Positions 21,210 through 31,051 of a stretch of 64,000 nt of DNA are shown one piece after another (within the stretch, counting starts at the first letter, position 1; every line of letters begins with the position of its first letter). Source of the stretch: Pollenia angustigena (lineage: Eukaryota; Arthropoda; Insecta; Diptera; Polleniidae); NCBI GenBank assembly GCA_930367215.1, contig OV884058.1:220762208-220826207 (forward strand), given 5' to 3'. The notes beneath the pieces are model-generated. The model had not been told where the DNA came from. It saw only the letters and a list, made by a program, of their open reading frames with translations, and made no database searches. The position numbers and the translations under genes were made by a program.

Positions 21210-21598
21210 CCTAGAACACATCTGAAAGCCAGATAAACAACCTACAGGATTTTTTAAACAAATAGAGTTCTTCGTATTTTCTGGCCAACAGCAATATCGA
21301 ATAATGAGCTCTGGAAATAGACAAGCGAAACACCCTAGAAATTTGAAATTCTCAACAGAAAACGGAATTGGCTGACTCATATTCCTAGAAGACCACTAAA
21401 CGATACTGCACGAATGGCAATATACTGGAACCCACTAAGCTGTGGACGACCAGTAAGGCCAGCCTATACGTGAAGAAAAATAGTTGAAATTGAAGTAAAA
21501 TCCAAAGGGAAAAGTTGGAGTGCAGTTAAAAGTTTGGCAAAAGAGAGATCAGAAAGGAAGAAATTCGTGGCCCTTTCCTTCACTACGGAACCCTAGGA
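21210..21598 (+). pseudogene. Non-LTR reverse transcriptase relic, 3' piece
   Basis: Continues the element split by hAT-6. In shifting frames it reads a block like FLNK.S.SSYFLANSNIE (the 'FINRCLRKIL.I.WPNTISNEELW' region), then NGIG*LIFLEDH, DTARMAIYWNPLSCGRPVRP, AYT*RKIVEIEVKSKGKSWS and AVKSLAKERSERKKFVALSF. The 'WNP…GRP.RP…W' and 'SLAK.R..WK.FV' words are the diagnostic C-terminus. Numerous stops. Confidence 0.75.
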
Positions 21599-22306
21599 TG
21601 AAATTTATATATGAATATATATAAATCAAAACTACTAGATTTCGTTGCCAATAAATAAATAATTCACCCTAAAATATTTTATAACCTAAAAAATATAAAT
21701 CTACGATACACATTTGACTGACTTGAATTTTTTGCTTTTTTTTTTGCCCACCACTATTTAGTTGTACATGTAAAAACAATTTTATGCTAATGAGGTCAGT
21801 CGTAAAGTAATTGCATTAATAGATTTATTTAGACAAATAGAAACGAATACACAAACACATGCAAGTGAACGAATGAGTAGAGAAGTTCATCAATATTGTA
21901 TGTATATGTATGTACATACATACTTATTCGAACATAAATGTTCATTCATCATATAATAAGTAACTGGGTAGTTTATTAAGATTTCTATCAACAGTAATTT
22001 GTTAAAAGGGCGAATGGCGAGAAATACTAAAAAAAAATAAACTATTTCATTGTTACGCCTTGTAGTTCACATTTAGTTTAAGAAAACTCATTACGAGAAA
22101 TTGCATGCTTTATGGATTTCAATGTCTTAAAGACAGACAAGTAGACAGACGGGAATACATAAGATAAGACTGAATTTTGTTTATCATAACGTTTTTTGCT
22201 AGGCATTACTTTGATTTTAAAGGGCAAAGAGAGGCTTGGTTTATTTTCATGCCTTGACAAAAAAAATTTTAAATCACGACAGTTTTTTCCGAGCAATAAA
22301 GCCATG
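21599..22306. other. AT-rich DNA; short (TATG/CATA)n-like stretch at 21898-21924
   Basis: Apart from the GTATGTATATGTATGTACAT simple repeat I see nothing. The minus-strand 75-residue frame at 22078-22305 has no recognisable feature. Confidence 0.5.
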
Positions 22307-22575
22307 CGGTCATCGTTAGATCGACTTTGAAAGTGATTCTGAGTCGATCGGTATACTTAAGGTTATGCTGGGTACACACAGTGCAACCTACATGGAAACT
22401 GTTTCAATGCAACCTCAAAATATCAAAGCGTTTTGATGTGTATGCAATCTGAAATGAATGAAAATGAATTTAATTCACTGGATTGCGTAAACGTGTTGCA
22501 TAGTGTGTACCCAGCATAACAATCATCAGCAAATCTGCATAATACCCTCTCCACTATTATGGTGTGGGTGTAAAA
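22307..22575 (-). mobile_element. DINE-A copy 5, truncated, split by a small MITE
   Basis: On the minus strand: ACACCCACACCATAATAGTG, GAGAGGGTATTATGC at 22575-22525, then, beyond the MITE, CGATCGACTCAGAATCACTT near 22350. It matches the 5' end of DINE-A; the central repeats and stem-loop are gone. Confidence 0.75.
22366..22516. mobile_element. 151-bp TA-flanked MITE inside DINE-A
   Basis: TGCTGGGTACACACAGTGCA and, reversed, TGCTGGGTACACACTATGCA are near-identical TIRs. TA lies on both sides (22364-22365 and 22517-22518); the outer bases also read TTA/TAA, so a Harbinger-type TWA duplication is an alternative. Confidence 0.78.
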
Positions 22576-22589
22576 AAACTTCAAAAATA

Positions 22590-24137
22590 TTTAAAAAAAA
22601 AAAACAGACAATTTGTAGGGTACAAAGTGATATTGACGAGCTATTTAGAGTGCCTAGACAGGTTCAGACGCCTTATTATGTAATTTACTTAGCACTTAAT
22701 GATGTAAGTGATGCAGAAATTGATGAGATAATTCTTAATATGAATAGTAATAAAAGCCCAGGATATGATAATATATCGCCAAAGTTTCTTAAGGAATGTA
22801 AATGTGAACTAGTACCAATTTTGGCTATCCTATTTAATAAAATGGCTAATTATTCAGTTCATCCTAATATCTTAAAGATTCACAAAATAATTCCAATACC
22901 GAAGGAAGTGAATGCTTTGTCCGTAGATAAATATAGACCCATTGCTGTTCTATCTTCAATAGATAAAATTTTTGAGAAAATTCTTTTTAACAAACTTTCG
23001 ATATATTTTGAAGAAAATGATTTTTTATACAGTTATCAATTCGGTTTTAGAACAGGTTGCGGCACGGAAGATGCACTGTTGAATGTTATTCAGTATGTGT
23101 GTAATGGACTGGATGAGGGCTTCTATGGAGTTGCTGGTGTATTTTTTGATTTTGCAAAGGCTTTTGATTTAGTGGACCATGAAATCTTACTGAAAAAATT
23201 GGTGTGTTATGGTATTCAGGGCCGTGAACTTTTGTTATTCAAGGATTATTTTAATAATAGGAGACAATATCTAGATGTAAGTAATACCAAAAGTTTTATG
23301 CGGTCTGTTAGGTATGGCGTTCCACAGGGGAGTGGATTGGGTCCAATATTATTTTCAATTTATCTGAATGATTTAAAGAATTTAAATCTGAAAGGGAAGC
23401 TTTTTATGTTTGCAGATGATGTTTCCCTCTTCTATCCCTACAAATTTGATTTGGTATTAAAAACGGATATAGAAAGAGATTCTGCATTGTTAATTGAGTT
23501 TGCATGGTTAAACCGCTTAATTATTAATCTCAATAAAACAAAACTTATTCGCTTTAGGCCACATGCTTTAAGCATTAACTACAACTTCAATGTTCACATT
23601 GATGGTAAGTCTGTTTATGAAATCCATTCTGTAAAATACTTGGGGATTACTCTCCAGAGTAATTTGTCATGGGATATTCATATAAATGATTTGAAAAGGA
23701 AAATAGCACAGGCCATTGGAGTTCTCTACAAACTACAAAATAAACTTGACATTCGTACGAAACTTATGATATTCAACTCATTAATTCAGTCACATCTAAA
23801 GTATCTTGCAATTGCATACGCGCATAATAAAAATAATAGAGCACTTAAATCTCTTCAGAGTATGCAAAACAAAGCGTTGAAAACGGTGTACAAACTACCG
23901 ACAACATATTCAACAATCTCTTTATATAAGAAAATAAGCAAAACAATTTTACCGATTTATGGGATACATGAGTTTCAAGTTTTAATGTTTGTATTTAAAT
24001 GTATTAACCGCTTTGGTGATCATACCATATCATTTTCTCAAATCCAACAATACTTTAACACTCGTTTAAATCTCGATCGCTTAAATGCCTTAGAGAATAC
24101 AAAATTTAAACATTTTAGCGATGAAATTAAAAGCTAA
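22590..24137 (+). CDS. Non-LTR retrotransposon reverse transcriptase, 5'-truncated but with a long intact frame
   Basis: About 515 codons without a stop. There is no real start: the frame is already open through the preceding DINE-A sequence (from 22503). RT blocks in order: EIILNMNSNKSPGYDNISPK, VDKYRPIAVLSSIDKIFEKI, YQFGFRTGCGTEDALLNVIQ, FFDFAKAFDLVDHEILLKKL (motif A aspartate), VRYGVPQGSGLGPILFSIYL, the catalytic FADD at 23409-23420, then HSVKYLGITL, and a C-terminal LQSMQNKALKTVYKLP region. The endonuclease domain and ORF1 are missing, so it cannot move by itself; its frame is nevertheless the best preserved in the window. The style is Jockey/CR1/L2-like; I cannot fix the clade by eye. 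The stop at 24135 may be slightly early. Confidence 0.88.
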   Translation, partial: FKKKKQTICRVQSDIDELFRVPRQVQTPYYVIYLALNDVSDAEIDEIILNMNSNKSPGYDNISPKFLKECKCELVPILAILFNKMANYSVHPNILKIHKIIPIPKEVNALSVDKYRPIAVLSSIDKIFEKILFNKLSIYFEENDFLYSYQFGFRTGCGTEDALLNVIQYVCNGLDEGFYGVAGVFFDFAKAFDLVDHEILLKKLVCYGIQGRELLLFKDYFNNRRQYLDVSNTKSFMRSVRYGVPQGSGLGPILFSIYLNDLKNLNLKGKLFMFADDVSLFYPYKFDLVLKTDIERDSALLIEFAWLNRLIINLNKTKLIRFRPHALSINYNFNVHIDGKSVYEIHSVKYLGITLQSNLSWDIHINDLKRKIAQAIGVLYKLQNKLDIRTKLMIFNSLIQSHLKYLAIAYAHNKNNRALKSLQSMQNKALKTVYKLPTTYSTISLYKKISKTILPIYGIHEFQVLMFVFKCINRFGDHTISFSQIQQYFNTRLNLDRLNALENTKFKHFSDEIKS

Positions 24138-24479
24138 AATTGCGGCGAATTAAATTGTTATGGTATTGCAGCAATGCAGAATTGCATTTGTAGCCAAAAA
24201 TCGCTAAATCAACTTTATTATTTATTTTTTTTTTATTTTGGTCAAAAACTAATGACTAACTTTTTTGAGAGCCCACTGATTTTCAGAATTTTTGAAGACC
24301 CATACAAAAATTGTCCATCTAAATCGCTACACTGAGTTTCAGGTGTTACTATCCATTAGTAATGCAATATAATCTATGCTGTGCACTCCGTGTGTTTTTT
24401 CACTATTGCACTGTATTATAAACACTGTAGGAGCATGTAGACGACATGTTTTGTACATCTGACTTGTAAACTTTTCAAG
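24138..24479. other. 3' region of the RT element and AT-rich DNA
   Basis: A short T-rich stretch (24219-24238) follows the RT frame. No clear poly(A) tail or other feature. Confidence 0.4.
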
Positions 24480-24960
24480 TATTAAACTGGTGGTACCTTG
24501 AACCGCAGTGCCCTCTCAAGCAGTAGAAACTTAAAAGCCCTGCTGCGGGACAATGTCACACATCTCTTGGACTGTCTAAATCCAGAAGTTAATGTCCATG
24601 CGTGAAGAAATGAATTCACGTTCGGACCATTTTTGTATTGTCCCCCTAATGTGACCAACAGGCACGCCGAAGAAAGGCGTGCCTTTCGTTGCCCGCATGG
24701 CCCTAATGGCCAGGCACCCAACACAAATTCAAGTTATTGTGCTTCCCTAACTCGTTCAGAGACATAAAACAGTCCATGACTAGGCTGGACTTTATCTCCA
24801 AAGAAGAAAGTGCTCTAAGAGCGGCTTAGCTATCCGAAATTAAAAACAACTTCAAGCCCTTTGCCCTCCTTCTCAGACTTTCCCCTGCGCAGAGGGGTTA
24901 ACCGTTTGACACTCACCGCCATTGACGGCGCCTGGCAGTCAATAGTCAAACATCAATCTT
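24480..24960 (-). pseudogene. Ribonuclease H domain scrap of a non-LTR retrotransposon
   Basis: On the minus strand, shifting frames read ISDS-AALRALSSF (24840-24795; the 'FSDS.AAL.AL' block), SLVMDCFMSLNELGKHNNLN, then LCWVPGH.GHAGNER at about 24715-24670, the classic 'L.WVPGH.G..GNE.AD' RNase H motif. Sequence beyond the motif (FLRRACLLVTLGG) is decayed. The GC content is higher than around it. RNase H domains occur in I, R1-like and some Jockey-group elements; which one is not decidable. Confidence 0.7.
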
Positions 24961-25215
24961 TAAACCAAATGGTATTTGAACCTTGGTAGATCGAAATTTG
25001 TTTTTAAATGATTATCTATTTCAATTGATTTACATGTTCTTCTTTACTTCTGTTTTTCGTACTTTTTGCCAAGAATTCTTCTTGAAGTCCAAAATACATT
25101 TTTCTGTTTTTTCATGTTTTTGTCTTTCTTTTTCTTGTTGATCTTTTTCAGCACAACTTAAAGGACAAATCTAAACATAGAGCTTGTGCCTTAGCTGTTA
25201 ACAATAATTAATATT
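24961..25215. other. AT-rich DNA, no feature
   Basis: T-rich sequence with no recognisable structure. Confidence 0.5.
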
Positions 25216-25218
25216 GTT

Positions 25219-26846
25219 ATACCCACACCACAATAGTGGAGAGGGTATTATGCATTTGTGCTGATGTGTGTAACGCCTTAAAATAGTGGTCCTAGACTAG
25301 GGTACCCAGATTTTGAATTCGGAAAAACAGTACATTGGTTATGAAACAACAGTACAATCTAGAAAAAAACAGTACATTTTTTTACGAAAGCATAACTATT
25401 TATAATAATATAATAACATAAAGAAATACACTTTAAAAGTATAACATCAAAGGTCCTATAAAATACATTTTATATCAAAGGAAAGATTTACATAAATGGT
25501 ATATATACAAAATGACACCATTTGCGTTTATAAATCATACATCACAAACAAAGCATTTGGCCATAGTATTATTTTCCAATGTAAAACGTTCAAATATCTA
25601 AGTTTATATTTAACTTAAAAAAACCTACTCATTGATTAAGTTAGTAGAATTTTCTTAAAGCATGTTGGTATTTAAAGCAATTTTCACCACACACATAGTG
25701 TGGAACTATCGAATAAATTTCAGAAAATATTTGTTTCTTTCTTTAATTAATTTTCCGATATCAAAAAAAAAATTTATTTAGGTACGGCCAATTTCAGCTA
25801 TATTACTATAACTGTATTTTGTAATATTCACATTTATAGTTATAGTTAAGTATAACTGAACTTAGTGAAATTGGCCGTTAATCTATAAGCTCAAAAAAAT
25901 TGTTTGGTTTATTTTTTTTTCCACAAAATCTGAAAATATTTTATGAATATAAAAGAAATTTTTTTTCAGGTGTGTTAAATTTATGCCCTGTAATATCCTG
26001 GTAAAGGGAAATACTAATCAGGGACTTAAAGGTTATCATATGTCTTTAAATAATACCACGAAAAAATATGAATGATTTGAGCGACCCCTAATTTAATCTG
26101 TGTATTTTTTGGCAAAGCAATAGACGTAGAAAAAAAATTCTAATTATTTTACAACTTTTTTTGTTTGCAACACAACAACAATTTCTTAAATATTATGACA
26201 ATATAGCTTGATAGCATACCGTTAAAAATACCCAAATGTGTATTACATAAACACGGTTTTTCTTAATATCATTGTTTTTTGGATAATTAACCAAAAAATC
26301 AGTACAAAAACAGTACAAAGTGTAAAAAACAGTACATTTGCGTACTGTTTTGGGTATTGTGCATAAAACAGTACAATTGACAAAAATCAGTACATGTACT
26401 GCTAAAAACAGTACGTCTGGCAGCCCTATCCTAGACCCACCTTAAAGTATACCGATCTACTCAGAATCACTGAAATTTGGGTCATAGGTTCTTATTCGCA
26501 CAAGGACCAAGCCTATTGAAAATGGGCCGAATCGTAGGACCACGAGGGAAGATAGGGGGAAATTTCTTCCTCTCAGAAACTATCAAACCGATTTTAATGA
26601 AATTTAAAACATAGATAGAACCATATCTATAGGGACACATAAGCTATACAATTTTTAAAAAATAGGACCACAAGGGGAGCCAGGGCGCAATTTCTGCCTC
26701 TCACAAACTTTGAAACCGATTTTCATGAAGTTTATAAACATAGATAAACCCATATTTACATGGACATATAAGCATGATGTGTGTTTAAATACTGTGGTGT
26801 AAGGTATCATATGGTCGGGCTTGACCGACTATACTTTCTTACTTGT
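25219..26846 (+). mobile_element. DINE-A copy 2, split by hAT-7
   Basis: Starts TTATACCCACACCACAATAG with partner GAGAGGGTATTATGC (to 25255). It is interrupted at GTCCTAGAC and resumes at 26429 with CCCACCTTAAAGTATACCGA, degenerate central blocks (ATAGATAGAACCATATCTAT), the stem-loop GTCGGGCTTGACCGAC (26815-26830) and CTTTCTTACTTGTTTTT. The structure is the same as in copies 1, 3 and 4. Confidence 0.85.
25298..26428. mobile_element. hAT-7: 1131-bp hAT-type element with repeated CAGTAC words
   Basis: Ends TAGGGTACCCAGATTTTG and, reversed, TAGGGCTGCCAGACGTACTG. Perfect 8-bp duplication TCCTAGAC at 25290-25297 and 26429-26436. The word AACAGTACA recurs near both ends (25325-25385 and 26300-26415), as subterminal binding-site clusters do in hAT elements. 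No transposase. Confidence 0.9.
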
Positions 26847-27093
26847 TTTTATTTTATTGAACTGTTTGTAGTTTTTAAACCAAATTTTAAATATTTTTAA
26901 TCAGGCAAACCCCTCTGAAGAGATTGTGTGGATACAATCGAAACAAGTCAGGCCACCTGTCCAGAATTAAAATTTGATTTAAAAAAAATTATGTAAATTT
27001 TAAGCGCCGATATTGAATGTGAACCACACCTAAGCGTCAAGTTTTTGTCTGCATTTCATTTGACATTTCTCAATTTCAGACTCAATTTGAACA

Positions 27094-27999
27094 ATGGAAA
27101 GATACACAATCAAGCAACGCGTTAAAGTTATTCAGGCTTATTATGAAAATGGGCGTTCAAAACAAAATGCATATCGTGCGCTTAGTGATTTTTTCGGTCA
27201 ATTTAATCGTCCAAATGTGCGTACAATCGGAAAAATCGTGCAAAAATTTGAGCAAACCGGGTCTGTAGGAGATGTGAAAAAACCATTGCATGCTCGTACA
27301 GCTCCTACTGCAGAAAATATTGCTGATGTTCGCGATAGCGTGGCTGAAGAGCCGTCCAACACAACTCGTCATCGTGCACAACAATTGCATCTCTCACGCT
27401 CGTCGTTGATGAACATTATGCATAAAGACTTGCATTTACACGCTTACAAAGTGCAATTGACTCAAGAACTAAACCCTCTTGACCATTCGAAACGTCGCCA
27501 AAGGTCATTATGGTGGCAAGAAATGGCAATAGTGGATGATCAATTTTCGAAGAAAACCATCTTCAGTGATGAGGCATATTTTCACGTCAGTGGATTCGTT
27601 AATAAGCAGAATTGCAGCATTTGGGCAAATGAAAATCAAAGAGTGATTGTCGAAAAGCCAATGCACACACAAAGAGTGACTGTGTGGTGCGGTTTATGGG
27701 TTTGCGACATTATCGGGTCGTATTTTTTCCAATATGAGGCCAGTAAGGCAGTTACACGTGGTGGGGATTTCAATTGGCCGGCAAAAGCATGTGATTTGAC
27801 ACCGTTGGACTTCTTTCTTTGGTGTTATTTGAAAGAAAAGGTGTACATCGATAAGCCAGCAACTATTCAAGAGCTAAAGGATGAGATAATTCGGCACATT
27901 TACGGCATAGAACCTCAATTATGCCTCAGCTTCATTAAAAATTTGGGCCATCGAATGGAGGTGTGCCGTGTGCACATTAAATCGGCCCTTAAAATTTAA
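27094..27999 (+). pseudogene. Mariner transposase with internal deletion (DD41D, 'rosa'-like)
   Basis: A 301-codon open frame. Start MERYTIKQRVKVIQAYYENG is the usual first helix-turn-helix of these mariners; VRTIGKIVQKFEQTGSV is the second. The first catalytic aspartate is in KTIFSDEAYFHVSGFVNKQN (about residue 166), followed by VTVWCGLWVCDIIGSYFFQY. It then jumps at about 27750 to GGDFNWPAKACDLTPLDFFL, which holds the last catalytic aspartate. The roughly 60-residue segment carrying the middle aspartate (WFQQDGATCH in the copy at 29982) is missing although the frame is kept. It therefore cannot be catalytically active. Family members are about 350 residues. I found no matching terminal repeats around it. 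Confidence 0.88.
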
Positions 28000-29532
28000 C
28001 CAACCTATGGAAGCATATAATTTCTCTGATTGTAGGCAGATCACGTGATTAGTTAATGGTCTAAGCGCATAACACTTGTTTATATGTATATACAAAAATA
28101 CAATATGTTAATATGTATATACAGAGAGTCTTTATTGACCTGACCCTCATTAGTTTTGAACAGTGCAATCTTAAACATCCTTTTTAATTTTGAGCAGTGT
28201 ATTTATTAACCGAACAAATGTCAAGCCCTGTCTTCTTTGAAATGACATGTTGAATGAAATATTTTTTGTAATATTCGCATTGAAGATCCATGAGATACAA
28301 AGCAGCTAATTTGTATTCACAGGTTTACAAGTCATCAAAAAACAAAAAAAGAGAAAAACACTGGAAAAAAACTTTAATTTCAAACGGAAAACAAAGTGAA
28401 TTTCAACCGCAACCACATTTAAGTCAAATAAATAAAATGAAGATTTTCATTCTTTACATAAAACAAAGTGTGAGTACAAGTATATTTCAGCAAGCAACCT
28501 TGCCTCTGGTCACAGACAAAATACAATAATCAACAGCAACAACAAACACAGTAACAATAAAATATGTTTTAAACATGTATGAAATGATTATGATTTTTTT
28601 TTTTTTTAAATTATGGAAAAATTTATTAAACAAAAGCACTTGGCACTGGTTTTAACATTTAAAATCTTACGAAAATTTCCCTTAACCCAGCCCCAGTCTC
28701 AGTTCAGTCTCAGTCCCAACAGCCAGCTACTGGGCATGAATAAACAAGAATATACTCGAGTGTAATCACTTGTTTCTATTTATTGTGTGGTTGTTTTTAT
28801 TATTTATTTAAGTTGTGTTGATGTTTTTGGCTCGCAAAGTCTATAGAAAACTTAAGGCCAAGTTCAGTTTAGTTTCAAGCCAAGCGTAAATAATATAAAG
28901 TGTAACACACAATGCTTCCACCGAATTCCACCGAAACTAACACAAACTAAGAGATACAGATACAGATACTAGTGTATCTACAAAATTTATTTAAACGTAA
29001 TATAAAAATTATTATTTTTTTCAAAACATGACATTTTATGTGAAATTTTTCCCATTTTATGGCGGATTACTACAAAAAAAAAAAAGTCATTTGCAGCTAC
29101 TTAAAAATTTTAAAATGTATTTTGTAGTTTCTTTTTCTGTTTTATTTTTCTCTTTTTGCGTTGCTGTGTATGTTTGTATGAATATCTTGTAGTCATGAAT
29201 AATCTTTTACCTTTAGCTACATAATATACATACATACATACGTGTAAACATTCCACAAGTACTCATGTATAATTCTTTTTAACTTTTTCTTGAATATGAT
29301 TTTTTCATTCCAAATCTAAAACAAGTCGGTTTGTATTGTTTATCATTTTGAAAGTTGAACTAATTTTAAACAGCATTTAAGGTTTTCAAAACATCATCTT
29401 CTGTACATACAACAAGTTTTTATTTAAATACTTTTAATTACCCAGCAAACATATTTGTGAAATAATAAATTTTGTATATAAAATATTTTTAATTAATATT
29501 TGATAATTTTTTTTTAGCTAAGAAATTTAATC
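28000..29532. other. AT-rich DNA without a supported gene
   Basis: Holds short simple repeats (GATACAGATACAGATACTAG at 28954-28973, TACATACATACATACG near 29229). Small open frames such as 28290-28529 are lysine-rich chance frames. Nothing else recognised. Confidence 0.5.
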
Positions 29533-31017
29533 CAATGTTCAAAAATAAACACTTGATATCGCTGCTTAGTGTTCGGTGTAGAAAATCATTAAAAAAATAA
29601 AGTTTCCCCTTTAGCCATCTTTCGAACACAAAAATAATAATGTTTTTATCAAACTCAACAAAAGATGAGAACATTTAATTCGGTTCGGTTTTTTTTTTTA
29701 AATCCACAAACTTCAATGTGTTCGTTTCGGCTCATTAATGTTCGTCCCTTTAGGCTCGTAAAAAAGAAACCAAACATTTTTTACGAAAACAAAATACACA
29801 TACGCAAAAAACACAAAGCCTTGCTTACACAAACAAAACATAAACACAATACACAGAATGTAAAAAAGGACCATTTATCGGGTGTTTTTTTAAGAGCTAT
29901 AGGAAAGTTAAAAAAAAAACACATAAAATTCAGAAAAATGCATGAAATCTTTATTTGCATCGATAGTACGGTCCATATAATTTAATGTTTGAACATAATT
30001 TCATGCAAATGTTGACCGTGACTGCGCCTCAAATGATCCATCCGCTTAGTCCAATTTTGGCATACTCTTTCCAACATTTCGGCCGGTATCTCATGAATAA
30101 ATGCTTCAATGTTGTCTTCCAATGCGTCAATTGAAGCGGGCATGTGTGTATAGACATGAGCTTTTACATAGCCCCACAAAAAATAGTCTAAAGGCGTTAA
30201 ATCGCACGATTTAGGCGGCCAATTGACCGGTCTCGAACGTGAAATAAAATGTTCACCAAACTCGCCTCTCAATAAGCCCATTGTTAAGCGTGCTGTGTGG
30301 CATGTGGCACCGTCTTGTTGAAACCACATGTCATGCAAGTCAAGCTCTTGCATTTTCAGCAAAAAAAAGTTGGATATCATCTCACGTTGTTAAGTAACAG
30401 AGGCCCGATTGCTGCGAACGGCGACGAATCGATAATTGATGGTCATCATTAACACTGGCCGATACAGCTGCGATATTTTCATCACTTCGCACTCTACGTA
30501 AGCGTGTTGGTGGTTTAATGTCCAACAATGTAAATTTGGTGCGAAATTTAGTCACAATAGCCCGAATAGCCGCTTCAGTGGGTCGATTAAACCGACCATA
30601 AAATGGAAGAAGCGCGCGATGAACTTTCTTAACAGATCACGCATTTTGATAATAAAATTCAATAATTTGCAAGCGTTGTTCGTTTGTAAGACGATTCATG
30701 GTTAAATTATAGACCAAACTGAAGATGTTTGACAGTGAAACAAAACACGAAACGTGCATCAGCTGTTTAAACCAGTGTTGCCAAAAAGATAATTGCTAAA
30801 AAAATCACCCGATAGAACATTTAAATATAATGTTTGTCTACAGTTTCACTGCATTTGTTCTGTTTTTTAACGAAGAACAGAACATTATATAATGTATATA
30901 CCGTTACGAACGGTATTAGGGATTGTGTTCGTCTACACAATTACTAAAAAAAAATAGTTATCGTTATTGGGTGTGTAGCCGGACGCTAAATAATATACGG
31001 GTTATTTTCGAACACTG
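29533..31017. mobile_element. hAT-8: GTTCGAAAATAAAC-family element carrying a mariner
   Basis: Left end CAATGTTCAAAAATAAACAC, reversed right end CAGTGTTCGAAAATAACCCG. Perfect 8-bp duplication ATTTAATC at 29525-29532 and 31018-31025. The outer arms match hAT-2 in reverse orientation (ATCCACAAACTTCAATGTGT, GAACAGAACATTATATAATG). The extra length comes from the mariner at 29878-30812. Confidence 0.88.
29878..30812 (-). mobile_element. DD41D mariner element (935 bp) nested in hAT-8
   Basis: TIRs TCGGGTGTTTTTTTAAGAGC and, reversed, TCGGGTGATTTTTTTAGCAA, with TA on both sides (29876-29877, 30813-30814). The transposase runs on the minus strand from about 30700: MNRLTNEQRLQIIEFYYQNA, an in-frame stop, then VHRALLPFYGRFNRPTEAAI and RAIVTKF (helix-turn-helix). 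It jumps near 30385 to DMWFQQDGATCHTARLTMGL (second D) and SCDLTPLDYFLWGYVKAHVY (third D), ending HLHEIMFKH at 29985. I count 41 residues between the second and third aspartates, hence DD41D. The part with the first aspartate is deleted, plus the stop, so it is dead. Confidence 0.92.
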
Positions 31018-31051
31018 ATTTAATCTTTAGTTATTCTCAGATTTGTTCTTT

